From the NCBI GenBank assembly GCA_011800805.1, contig MPNW01000132.1, positions 213,065-277,064 of the forward strand: DNA of 64,000 nucleotides, written 5' to 3'. This DNA comes from Hirudo medicinalis (lineage: Eukaryota > Annelida > Clitellata > Hirudinida > Hirudinidae). This document shows, piece after piece, positions 50,701-63,000 of this stretch. Position numbers and translations under genes: made by a program. Every line of letters starts with the position of its first letter. Position 1 is the stretch's first letter. The notes beneath the pieces were generated by a model. The model worked only from the letters and a program-made list of their open reading frames with translations. It ran no database searches and was not told where the DNA came from.

Positions 50701-53700
50701 CGAATACTCAGGTCAAGAGGATTGCAGTTTCCGTTGGGAATGCCATGAGGGGCAAGGGTGGACACTGCCAGAGAAGACCTTACAACAGGAGGGATGCACC
50801 AGTCACCTCGGTGAGCCTCAATCCGAAGCAGAGGGAGAGACAAGTACGAGGACATGCCGAAGTTGGAAGAGAATCCCAAAAAGAGATTGAGAGTTACGAA
50901 CAAATTCTCCTCGGTCATGGATGATGACGACAATGAAAACACTAGCAGATAGAAAACAAAGGCATTGAGGAACCTGCAGGCATGCCAGCTCAGTGGAAAG
51001 CTCCGACAGTCCTTCAGGCAAAAACACCCTTCAGCAACCGGACTTTGTTGAGATGCCCAGCGACCTCCAGAAGTGCTATCAAGTCCCCCTGACGATGTAG
51101 CCGATACGGTTTTGACTCAACGCTTGGAAGGGAGATGTCTTATATTTGGATTTTGTGGTATGTGATATGCGGAAGTCCCGCCTAGGACTACTTTCCATTT
51201 TTTTTGAGTTCGCTCGATGTAAATAAACTCGGTTTTAAACACGACATCGTGATCATAAAAGCCACTTTTTATCACCTTTGGTAGAGACCTTCGCAAGCAA
51301 TATCTGATTAAAAAGCCAAGCACATTTGAACCAATATTCAAATAAACTTAACTAAATTAAGTCAAGAATTAAAAAATGTTCTCTGCGTAATAAATTCAAA
51401 AAATGCTTTTCACTAAAACTCAGCCGGTAAATGTCATCCGCTAAATGCCAGCCGACATTTAAGCGAGGGTCCCTGGCGACTGGAGGAGCAAAACGAAGGG
51501 TTGAGCGAGGACTTACCCTTCTGGAGAAAGGATGAAATGACGTCCTCTGAATTTAAGTGTTTTTAGATAACATATTATGCATGATACAAATTCATTAAGT
51601 GTTCTCGATAAGAAGATTATTTGTAGTTGTAAATAAATGGATTTTATCTGAAGTTCTCAAAAAAAGCAATAAAATAATAGAATTGCGCCAAATTTCCATG
51701 TTAGCTTCAATTTGTTTTTGAATATTTTTAGAATAAATTATTTTTAATGGTCTGGAGCCTCCAAAACAAGCAGCTCATAACAAAGATCGAACGTGTCCAA
51801 AGGTTTTTCACAAGGGCCATTCCAGGATTGAGAACTCTACCTTACAGGAGCAGACTTCAGAAACTCGGACTCCAGACACTCGAACACNACACGAATTCAT
51901 TCATTGCACCATCCCCAAATTTCCCGTTTTCATGTCATCTCGCACACGTGGTCATACCCTCCGTCTACGTCAAGAAAAATGCTCCACCACTCACAGGCTC
52001 CATTTCCTCATCAATAGCATCGTGAAACCCTGGAACTCTCTGCCCCCAGATATTATCAGCTCCACAACCCATAGTGGATTTAAAGCCTGCATTTCCAACA
52101 CTGATCTAACAAAATATCTAACAATTTAATGACTTCAAATTTTTAAAATTTCTATGCACTCTTCATCTTTGCATTGACTGACTCCAATTTGTGTTAGTGG
52201 TCACGTGTGACCCTCTTTTTGGTTGACATAAAAATAAAAAAAAAAGATTTTTAATCGCGGTGTTGCAGCAAAATAAGACTTCCAAAACAAATATTATATG
52301 TGAGAGATGAGAATTATCTATTAAAATTTCTAAGTTTCATTTAATTTCTATGTCGTCAGGTCAACAGGGATAACTCTGCCACCGTGTCTCGCTTTACCCA
52401 ATAACAAATGGAAATAATAGTAATAGTAATTTCATAGGGCACCCAAATTGCAGCGATAACAATCTCATAATCTGTTTTAACCAAGTCACGCATGAATTGA
52501 AAAGATACTACAAAACGAAGATGTAAATGTCGTTGATGCTAATGAAACAAAATTACTCAGTCAGTGGCTATTTTTCCTTAATGCAGGATTTGTTTTGATG
52601 CTACCTATCGACAAATGTATTTGCTCCACCTTATCGTGTCATTTTCTTTAATGGCCGTTTTACGTTGCTTTTGTTGCAAGTCTCTCGAGTTTAGGTAAAT
52701 AGATAAACAAAAATAACTAAATCATAATTTACTCCTACATATCACATTTATTACTTTTGAGAATTAAAAGTACATAATTCAACAAGTCAGCACAATATTG
52801 AACGACTCAATATACATTAAGTTAGTGAAACTTTAACTCAATAAATTAATTTGTCGATTCATTTCTACATTTTCTTTGGCATTCTTACATTTTTAAGCCA
52901 ACAAAAAATTACTCTCATGAATTCTTGAAAGCTGATTTTGTGTATAAAAGCCAATCTTGCGTAAAAAAGTGTTTTTATTTAGATATCTAATAAATAGGTA
53001 TAAATTTAGATAATTTTTATTCCAGAACCTAATTTATAATTTGTAATTTTATTATTATTATGATTAATAATTTTATTTTTATTTTTATTTTATTACAGTG
53101 GAATTGTCACGTTATTCCACTCGGTGAAGTATGAATCCATGCACTGGTTGTTCCCGCAGTTCTTCTATTCTCTCCTTCTCGATGATGTCCTTTAGCATCA
53201 CTTTCGATGGTGTTTGAACTGTTGACAATTTGTATTTTTGTATTTGCTTTTGCAAATATTTATTCTTTATTGCCTTTGCTTCCTTCAAGAGAGAATATTT
53301 CGCTTTCCCAGCCTCAAGATTTTTTACAAACCTGCAAAAACTGTCTTTGCCCTGCTTAATATAATCACTCAAATTGAGCTGTAAGCCATTAATTGAACAA
53401 GCCCCCTATCTTTCGGATGAATAGCCCGTGCATTGTAAAAAGCTTCCTAGTCTTGCGATCCATTTTCTCAATTTCAGACTTCCCCCACTCAAGTATGCCA
53501 AAGCATTTATTGCCGATAATTTGTTTTAGAATTCAATTCTGATCTGAGAATGAGATGCGTTAATATTCTTTGGCTATTTTCACCATCATCGCATAGTGTT
53601 GAATGCTACCATGTTCATCAATNTTCGTTGAAAGCTTCAAACGCCTTCAAGACCGACAACACTCGACTTCATTTCGCTGAATCATTTGTTGTTGTTGTTG

Positions 53701-55774
53701 TTGTTGTTGTTATTATTATTATTATTATTATTGTTGTTGTTGTTGTTGTTATTGTTATCGTTATCGTTATCGTTATCGTTATCGTTATCATTATCATTAT
53801 CGTTATCGTTATCGTTATCGTTGTCGTTGTCGTTGTTACTGTTATTGTTATTGTTATTGTTATTGTTATTGTTATCAAAATGAACAAATTCTTCAACAAA
53901 GAAACATTTCGTTGATTATTTAAATTAAAATCATTGGCTTTTGTTCTTTATTGTTCCATGTTTTGGGAAGCAATGTTGACGTTTGTAAGTGCTGATGAGT
54001 GGTATTCATTCGTCTGATCAATACACCTAATCTAAAATAGATAGAAATTTTTTTGACGATATCTCGGCTAATATATTGTGAAAATTACTGAAATTTTAGT
54101 TTGTTATGTAATTAATGCTTCAAAAGCTATGTATTAAATTTGGCAAAAAAAGATAGAAAGTAGACGTCAAAAGTCAATAATGAAAAAAAATATCTCCAGT
54201 GGTTTATTCGATGGATTAAAATCAAATTCTTGTTAAATTCCACGATTATTTTCTGAATTTTCCAAATTAATGTCAATTACGTCAATTTAATTACTAATGG
54301 AAAATTGTTGCAAATTGCTTAATGATGACAATTATTAGATTCCTAGGACCACCCTCCGTTCCACTATTTTATGATCCTTGAAATAACAAACAAATGAGAA
54401 CAGCTTTGATGAATTGTCGGGAAAATTCGTAAAACTGGAATTTATTTGAGAGTTAAAACTTAGTGGGAATAAAAGGCCATAACCACTTGAACGCACGGCA
54501 TTTAAACTTTTAAGGCACCCATTGGAGTAGAGATTGTCCAGCGAGTGAATTTTGCCGCTTTGCAAATAATAATCATTGGTTTTATGTCAAGTTTGAGACA
54601 CTATCATTAAAAGCAGTTGGACGAAGAAATAGAAGCAAAAGTAGATGTATGAGATGATTACGTTGGAAAGGGACTTTAATTAAGTGCGACAGAGTTACGA
54701 CCTTTACTTAGTTCAACCTATTTGCTAGAAATGCAAATTTTAGTAAAATTCCTTTAAGTCTATGCGGTTACTTTAAACAGCAAAGCAAGGGTGAGCATTG
54801 TGAGTACCCAGAGAAAAGGCATGCTAATCAAAGTTCTTATTTAAATCATAGGTTTCCCTTACACAAAGTTGATGAACAAAACTCTTTACCTTCAAGTCCT
54901 GGACTACGACAGATTCAGTAGAGATGACCCGATCGGAGAGGTTTGTATACCCCTTACCGAATTTAACCTATCCTCTGGACAAACTATTTGGAAGAACCTC
55001 CAACCCTGCAAAAGTCATACGGTTTGAAATAATTTTATCAATTATTGGTACTAAACTGTAATGAGCACCCTAAGTCCATTTGCATTGTATCCTGGAGATT
55101 GAACAAAATTAACTCAAACTCGAATTTTGTTAAAATTTGCTCGAGAGCTAAGGACTATTTTAGGGAAAGCTTGGAGAACTCCAGGTGGGTTTGTGTTATC
55201 ATCCATCAAACGGCCTTTTGACTGTAAACATTCAGAGGGCCAGGGATTTGAAGGCAAAAGACATCAATGGCCTATCAGGTTTTTGAGGTTTCGCTGATAA
55301 ACACTAGATGCGCCATGCAAGCTGAGACTTTAAAAGCGGTATCGCAGCTACCTTTTTCTGGCTATAATTAGCTTCAAAATTGAGATATTTTATTCTAATA
55401 CTTATGGCCATCGACTCACTCAATTTCAAACAAATTCGCTGAGGAAGAATTATCATTCCGCAGATCCCTACGTCAAGATTTGGATCTTGCTAGATGGAAG
55501 AAAGCATGAGAAGAAAAAAACAAAAATCATTGAGAAATCACTGAATCCTCAGTTTGGAGAAACGTTTACATTCGGCGTCCCATATGACAAAATAAGGCAG
55601 ACGTCACTCATGATCAGCGTGATGGACTACGACAGGATGGGCCGCAATGAACAAATCGGTCAGATTCTTCTCGGGAGTAAAAGTGGACCCATGGAAGTCA
55701 AACATTGGAATGAGATGTTCTCAAAGGCCAGGCAAGAAGTTATCCAATGGCATGTGCTTAAGGACTTTGGTTGA
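47702..55774 (+). CDS. SYT7-like: Synaptotagmin-7-like, C2A and C2B exons
   Basis: Five exons: 47702-47836, 47894-48184, 54852-55021, 55164-55278, 55464-55774. Synaptotagmin-7 is a high-affinity Ca2+ sensor for vesicle exocytosis and membrane repair. The linker ([18 protein letters not shown]) leads into C2A, with [53 protein letters not shown] and [15 protein letters not shown]2B follows, with [49 protein letters not shown] and the SYT7-type end [12 protein letters not shown] to QWHVLKDFG. The calcium Asp residues of both loops are present except that the last C2B position is Glu. The N-terminal transmembrane exon was not found. Exon 2 needs a one-base gap at about 48035 to stay in frame. 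Its donor is GC (GAAG/GCGAGT). Intron 2 is 6.7 kb and full of mobile elements. Confidence 0.88.
49810..51246 (+). mobile_element. Short LTR retrotransposon with 5-bp target duplication
   Basis: The left LTR is 49810-49923 (114 bp) and the right LTR 51136-51246 (111 bp). Both begin TGTC and end in GTAAATAAACTCGGTTTTAA plus ACACGACA. The target duplication TCGTG flanks it exactly (49805-49809 and 51247-51251). TGGCGC follows the left LTR as a primer-binding-site start, and a purine tract GGAAGGGAGA precedes the right LTR. The 1.2-kb interior keeps a gag-like frame (49923-50141, with [20 protein letters not shown]) and broken polyprotein remnants. No intact protease, polymerase or integrase remains, so it is non-autonomous. 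Confidence 0.9.
51747..52247 (+). mobile_element. LINE 3' end (CR1/Jockey-like reverse transcriptase tail)
   Basis: [20 protein letters not shown], then [11 protein letters not shown], in one frame, and [20 protein letters not shown] in another, are the thumb and C-terminal wording of CR1/Jockey-type polymerases. A frameshift near the N at 51888 separates them. An A-rich tail at about 52229-52247 marks the 3' end. Truncated at its 5' end, as is usual for LINEs. Confidence 0.75.
53112..53530 (-). pseudogene. Reverse-transcriptase C-terminal fragment
   Basis: The minus strand reads [18 protein letters not shown], then after a break GLSDYI-like [20 protein letters not shown], and ends with [10 protein letters not shown]. 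This order is typical of the region downstream of the polymerase core in a widespread class of invertebrate non-LTR elements. Stops interrupt the frame around 53395. It lies in the synaptotagmin intron. Confidence 0.65.
53686..53877. repeat. Compound microsatellite (GTT)n(ATT)n(ATCGTT)n
   Basis: TTG, TTA, TTG, then hexamers ATCGTT, then TTGTTA units over nearly 200 bases. The long single-letter frames over it on both strands are artefacts. Confidence 0.97.
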
Positions 55775-55853
55775 ATATACTCTCGTTACGTTATCACACT
55801 TATAGCGTAACAATTCTTATTATATGCATCAACAATACATTCGTTCGAAAAAG

Positions 55854-55859
55854 TTTATT
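55854..55859 (-). promoter_or_regulatory. Candidate UTP20 poly(A) signal
   Basis: AATAAA on the minus strand, 28 bases past the UTP20 stop, which would give a very short 3' untranslated region. Confidence 0.55.
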
Positions 55860-55886
55860 TACAAGTTTTTATCAAGTTCTTTGCTA

Positions 55887-58800
55887 TTAACTGGAAATAG
55901 CATCATTCAGTCTTCGTTTCTTTGAGAAAGGTTTCATTCCTTCCATTTTCCTTTTCTTAGATTCCCTTTTTGCCAAATTCTTTTTAATTTTTCTTTTGGC
56001 AAATGCTTCAGGATTTGTTGATACCTTGAAAATAAATATTGCATGTAATAAAGCTGTTTGAATCTTATTTAAAGCTAAAATTGAAACCTGAGCTGATTTG
56101 GCAGCCTTAGCAGAGCACTTTTTGGAAGAAATTGTTTTGTTAACCAAAGCATAGAGTCTGGTGAATTCCTCAACTCCAGATATGCATTTCATGTGATCCA
56201 AGACCTCCTGGGCCAAAGTTTTTAGCATCACATCTGTGAATGGAAATTTAATTATTCTCCACAAAACACTTGACAGAATAAAAATGACAGGCCCTAAGAA
56301 AATCATACCTGCGTGAGGATTGTTGTCCAGCATTTCCCTGACAAGAGGAGTCATCATTCCTTTAAGATGCTTCCTTATCCTGGTTGGCCCAAGTTTTTCT
56401 GCTGCTGCTCCCATCCATACAAAAATGCTGTTTCTCTGTTTGTAATTAAAATTTTGGTTAACATTTTGTGAAAACAAAAACCCAACAAGAATGCCTAACA
56501 ACCTTCAGTGTGCATTGGTGATTCTTGATGACCTCAATATTCACTTCTTTGCACATCCTCTGAATGAGCCAATGAACTGATACTTTTGAATTCTCAGAAC
56601 TTTCCAAATTTTCTGGCAGCTCAAGCAGAATTTCAAGCAAGCACAATAGGTTTCCACACACCTTTACGAAGGTTTTTTTTTGATCATTTTCAAATTGATG
56701 TTGCATATGAAAATACCTCATAAAATTACCTCATTTGCAAGCTCTAAGCTCAAATCAGCTGTAAGTTGATAGCTAAATGTGCCCAACAATGCATGCAGCT
56801 GTTGTTCAAAAAACATATTTTAATATTAATGTAAGAAAAGGATATATAGAAGTTTAACAAACCTTATCTATGAAATCAATCTGAAGATATTCTAGTCTCA
56901 TGTTATTTGGTTTTTGGAGGGAGGTTGTTACAAGCTCTTTGAAATTCCATGAATTAAAAAGTAGTTTGAACAGCTGAGCTGCTTTCAGCCTTACAGGTTC
57001 GTATTCATATTTGCAGTGGTTCAATAGGTGACCTGAAAAAGATCATGAAAATTTAAAATTGTCTCCTAATTGTAGTCTAATACATGATAAACTTACCCCA
57101 AATGACAGCAAGTATCTCAGCATGTTGTGGATCTCTGATTACATTACAATGTGATAATATAACATGCAGCAGACCTAGCAGGCAGAATAAAAGCCTGTCT
57201 CTTTCTAGCTGTTCATTGTCATTAGTAATTGCCTACAAACATTTACAATTAAAATGCAAAAAATATTATTTTTAAATAAAAATTAAAAAAAAACCTTTTT
57301 GAATGCCTCAGGATGGATAAGATCACACAAAACTGGAAAAACAGATTTTAGATGCCTGTTGAAACTTACTGTCTCAACTTCTACAAAAATGCTTAGAACC
57401 ATCGTCATTAACATCAAGACATTTGACTGAAAGTAAAGTTCCAAAATGTTATGAAAAATAATTCTACAAGCTGTTAAAAACCTAAAACTGTACTTTGGAA
57501 CTGCCCATCCATTCAAACACAAGGGATCTCAATTTCTCACATTCATCTAGCGAGATCTGAAATGATTTTGTATTAAATTAATCTAATAAATTAAGAATGT
57601 ACAACCTCAAACCTTTTTGAGAAGGAATTTGATATTCTCTGAAGCCATGTTGACACATTTTATAGAATCATCATTTAATCTGCTTTGGGCCAATTGTAAG
57701 AAGAACATGATGCAGTAAGTGTCAAGGATGTTCTGTCAAAAAGCGCCAATTAATGATGAACCTTATTTACCTACACCTTATTTAAGTTTCTTAAAATTGA
57801 CAAACCTTTGGAAAGAGTTTGATGATGTTGTTGATGGTTTCCAAGGCAGACAGGCGACCTGCTTCGTACTCGTATTCGAGCTGCCGAGCAAGGAACTTCA
57901 TGTGTCCTTCCATGGTCTTGCTGTCGAGAGGATAGTCCAGCAGGTATGTCATTAGGGCCTGGAATAAAATTGTACTTGTTGTACTGTGAAGCTATTAAAC
58001 AATTAGAAATGTACACGATTCAAACCTTTCTACATTTGCTCTGAACATCAGGCTGCTCACTTTTAACTGACATTTCTTGTACTGTTGCCATGATTTGAGT
58101 CAACTCAGGAGCATTCAACTTCCTGCACAGAATTGCCTGCAAGGAAATGAACTTTAGTGAAAGAACTGTGAATAACAAGAAATTATGAAAGAACATCGAA
58201 CATGTAAAAGAGGAAAGGCTGTGGCATGTTTTGAGTAGTCATGGAGATCTCTTTCAGCATACATAAGCAGAACATGAAGCTGGTTCTCTGTTATGTTGTG
58301 GCATGTGACAAATTGCACAAGCACTTGAACTGACTGTTGAGTAACGATTTATGATTATTTCTTTAATAAAAAAATAATGAGCACAAAATCATAGATGGGA
58401 AATACCTTGAAGCACCAGTCAATCATATCAGAATGCTCGTTTTTCCCAGCACCAATGGTGGAGTATGTCTTGATGAGAAGGAACATCTTGGTGGAAATTT
58501 TCTTGATGTGATTTGAAATTGAAGGCAAAGGAAACCTTAGGAGTCTCATGAGACATTTCAGAGCTGCAGTGCACACCTGTCGTAGACATAATTAGCATGT
58601 TTCAATGAAGAAGCAGTAACCATTCCACAACCAACTGCTACTCTTCATCATCAACTCACCACTGTGTGTTTGCTATCCAATGATTTGGAAAGAACCGAAA
58701 CAAACGGATCCAGCATCTCCAGATGATGATTTGTTTTCATGTCAACAAAAGAGTGCTTGAGCAAGAGATGGAGAACCTAAGATGCACAGCAGAACTTATT

Positions 58801-59983
58801 AGATGTTTGTTAAAATTTATTTGCTACTATTAATAATTAGTAATCAATTCTTACATTTAAACCAAACTCAATGAGAACATATAGATTGGCTTTTGAATCA
58901 TTTTTTGCTTTAATTCCAACACGAGGAGGGGCTGTTTCTAAAATGAGACAACTTCCCTGCCTTAGATGGCCATCTTGTTTCACTGCAGGGTCCGATTCAT
59001 TTCTGGATGTTGAAACGAACAGATACATTCAAGCTTCACAGTAAAGAATAAAACCCCAACTATGTTCACGAACCTTTGGTTGACAAAGTTTAACAAAGCT
59101 TCAGAGGTGAGGCCATGAACAAATGTGAGAATAAACTTAACTGAAAGTGATTTATTCTCAATAAGGCCCACAGATATTTTGTTCAAACAATTAGAAACTT
59201 TGTTGATAACTTTGTGACTATTTGTCTGATCCAAAACCTGAACAAATATAACATTATAACTAAAAGTTAACATAAATATATTTTAATGTAAACAAATTTT
59301 AGTTGTTTTTTCACCTCCTTCAAAGGCAACACAAGTTGAGGAAGTTGTGCGACACTTATCCACACGGCCAGCAGCTGTATGAGTCATAACTTTTAGTCGT
59401 TGATGCTTCAAAAATTTTCCGTGAAATAGCATCTACTTCTTTTTCTTCTGCCACTTCGGTGAATAGTTCTTTATGGAAAATCTAACATAAATAGAAATTT
59501 AGAATGTCAATTCACGTCACATGTAAAGGTCAAAATTTAAAATCAGAGCTCCACAATCTCACCTCATTCAGTGAAGGAATGCATGCATCCAAATCCCCAG
59601 CCTTCATAACAAATTTGTTTTCCTCTTTAGCAGCCTCTAGGTTCATCTCTTCCAGGATCGACCATATCGTGTAGCACAGGACGTGGACCTGTCGTTTATT
59701 TAAATGTGGATGTTATCTTAAGTTCAGATAGATCTCTTAACTGGCACCTTTACCTGATAACCCCTGCAGAGATGTGATTTCATTGCTGTGATGAAGTGGT
59801 GAAGATATGATGCTCCTAATGACACAATAGCCTTCTTGATTGTGTCTCTTGCAATGTTCCTGATGTCTTTAGCTCGTGAGCCCAAGAAGAAGCACAACTT
59901 CAGCGCAATTCTATTTGATGATGTTGTCATACAATTGACATGTTAGACATCTTATTAATAATTATTTATTATTATATTAATAA

Positions 59984-60018
<35 letters not shown>

Positions 60019-63000
60019 GAATATATCTAATAATTTTCATACCCATTTAAGTTTTTCTCGAGTGAACCTGGTGGAAGTTTTTGTAGAAGTTTGATCATGG
60101 CCAAAGCAATAGGCACTCTGAGTATTTCTTCATCCTCTGCGTACTTTTCACGAACCAGTTTGTGCTGGTCGTCACCTTTAGCCTTATCGTGAATAATACA
60201 ATTAATTAATTTAATTAAATCCTAGGCAACCAAAATGCAATTATTACATGTAATATTTTGTAATTATTACTTTGTGTGTAAGACATTGGTTAAGAGCGGG
60301 TAAGACATGCTTCAGCAACATCACATGGATTTTAGTTGCACGACCGACATCGAGTTCCTTCAGCTTATTTTCATTTTCATCAGCAGTTTCAACATCAGCT
60401 TCATTGTCCTGCCAGTCCATCCCTTCCTCATCTGTTGAGATTTTATTTGTCAATGATTGGTTAGTAATGTATTGGTATAACATAAAATTCATTCTGCTCA
60501 TCAAACCTGGGTGTTGGCTTGCAGAGGCAAGTGATGATTTTCTGAGGTCAAAATGAAAGCTGTCTATCAGAGCAACAACAATCCTGTAATACAGTAACAA
60601 TCATTTAAAAAAATAAATTAGTTTTAGCATTAATTAATTAATATAATTAATATAATTCCATGCCATTCGTAGAATGCAATGACAGTCATTTATACCGACC
60701 GAACTATTAGCTTCTGGTTGGCGGGTGTCTTGGTGAGGACATTAAGATAATCCTTCAACAGGCGAACGTAGGAATTCCAGGGGAGGAGAAGAGAAATGGA
60801 GGAGAGTGCTTCAACTGCAGCAGTGTAAAGATCGAGTTCATCTGTGGTTGCCTTGAGGAAGCTCAGTACAAGTGGAAGAATGTATGATGTCAGGACTTTG
60901 GATGGCATGGTTCTACAAAATTGTAAACACACATGATGACCGATGTGATTGACTTGGCATCACCATTACTTTCTAAAATATTTATCGTGTCACACAACTT
61001 CTTACCGTACGCTTGCATCTCCTATCAAAAACTGTGCAAGCTTTCTCAATGCTCTGGCTCTTCTGTGCAACTACAAATTCGAGAAATATGAAGTATTGAT
61101 AAATAAACATGCCTCAACCTAAACATATGGATGCCTCTGAACCTGAATGTGAACAATGTTGAGAAAGAAGTCCTTCTCCTCATCCTCAAAATCACAAAGA
61201 TTTCTCAAGCTCTGAAAATGTACGTTGTTCTTGAAGTTCACCACCAATATTTGCAAAAGTTTGATCATGCAGTGTCGATGGTCCTGAAATAGCAGATGGT
61301 TAATATTTCATCGTTCCATTAAAGTAAATGTTCATAATATCGTAAAATACCTCAACACCAATTTGCAGGTGCTTCTTCAGTAACGGAACGATGTTTTGGT
61401 TGATGAACGACTCTCCAGAGCTTGTCTGGACAGAATATTTTATCATTTCCTCCAAGCAAGCGAGCGACCTTTCGCGGAAGGTGCGGTCGGAGGACTGGGC
61501 AAATAATCACAATGAAACATTTTAAATAAATTTATTAACTAACAAATTAATAAAGGATAACTACTTGTAACATGATGGCATTCGAGAGATGATTATGATT
61601 TGATATAAAAATTATTGTGCAAGAACTCACAGTGATGAGGATGAAAATGCAACTCTGAGACAGCAACATGATGTCACCATCACCTTTTCTTGGAATTCTT
61701 CCTTTCAAATATTCTGATGCTTTGGAAAATGCAGCCATCCTTGCAACATAATCTGGCTCATCGAGTCTTGATCGGTCAATGGCATTAAGCTGAAATGATA
61801 GCAGATGAATAACAATGACAACAATGATATTTCACAACAATTTTGCTGCATTTAGTTTTAAGTTGCCAATCACCAAAAAACAAACTTTGAAATTCATCCA
61901 TACAAATTTCTATGCTAAGAAGGAATATTTACCCCCACAACAATCTCTGAGATAACGTGGTATGATCCATCCTTGTTGCCAATTTCCTAACAATAAAAAC
62001 CTCTGTACAAATCGTTTCATGGAAATACTTGAATGTCATGTTTGTACCTGAAGAATTAGTGACAGTTCATTTCTAGAAACAGGATTTGAAATCCTCTCAA
62101 ATAGTGGTGTCAAGGGTCTGAAATTATATTTACACATTTTTAATAGGTTTAACATGGATAAGCATCTAGATTTAAATTATGAGTCATTTGCATATTGCTC
62201 ATCAAAATTTTTAAAAACATGATTGCTAACCCGATAAACTTCGATACGTTATCAACTCTGGACACCAAATGTTTTACAGATTTCAGCATTTTGAGTTCAT
62301 TTTCTGTTGAAACCTTGCATCCCAAGGACATCAACAAAATCAACTGTTCGCACAATTTTTCACTCAAGGATCCATCCATGACATACTGACTTAACCTAAA
62401 ACATTAGAAGTTTGGTAAAAAAAACAAGATTTTAAAAAGTGAATAAAATGCTTCACTTACTTTGATAGAATAGAAAACTGCTGAGAAAGACCCAATATTT
62501 TCCTTTTTCCAGTTTGGCTATCATTTGTCAAAGTTCTTTCAATACTTTCAAGCACCTCCTTCAAAAATCTCACAACAAGACTAGTTCCAAATGTAATGTC
62601 TAAAGTCAGAATTATAAAAAATAATATTTAAATATATATCCAAAACAGAAATTTAGGAAATTTTTAAATTCCGTAAATAAAGGTTTATAAACCTGAATCC
62701 TGACATCCACATGACAAATCTAACATTGCTCCTGGGATTAATGGTGACTGGTCATCCTCCATTGCCTCATCATCAAGCAAATTCTCAATCATCTCAAAAA
62801 CCATTGTCACGACACTCGCATCTATTTTGGCAACTTTGAGGATTTCAAGGATAATGGGGAATGGAGCTAAATTTTCTTCATCGGGAGAGATTTTTGCAAG
62901 AAGAACGTGTAATCTGTAACAAGGCAAACATTACATGACACATTCAACTACATTTTCTGAGGTCACACTGATTACCTTGGATACTTGCTCCAACAGTGGA

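Larger units (their letters stand above)
48185..54851. other. Synaptotagmin intron 2 (6.7 kb), repeat-rich
   Basis: Contains the LTR element, LINE tail, reverse-transcriptase fragment and a long compound microsatellite. A 110-residue plus-strand frame at 49067-49399 is Cys- and Lys-rich but matches nothing I know. The rest is AT-rich without features. Confidence 0.6.

Noticed and set aside
53550..53915. Long Val/Ile or Leu/Ser ORFs on both strands
   Set aside because: Translation of a microsatellite; no exon signals or domain.
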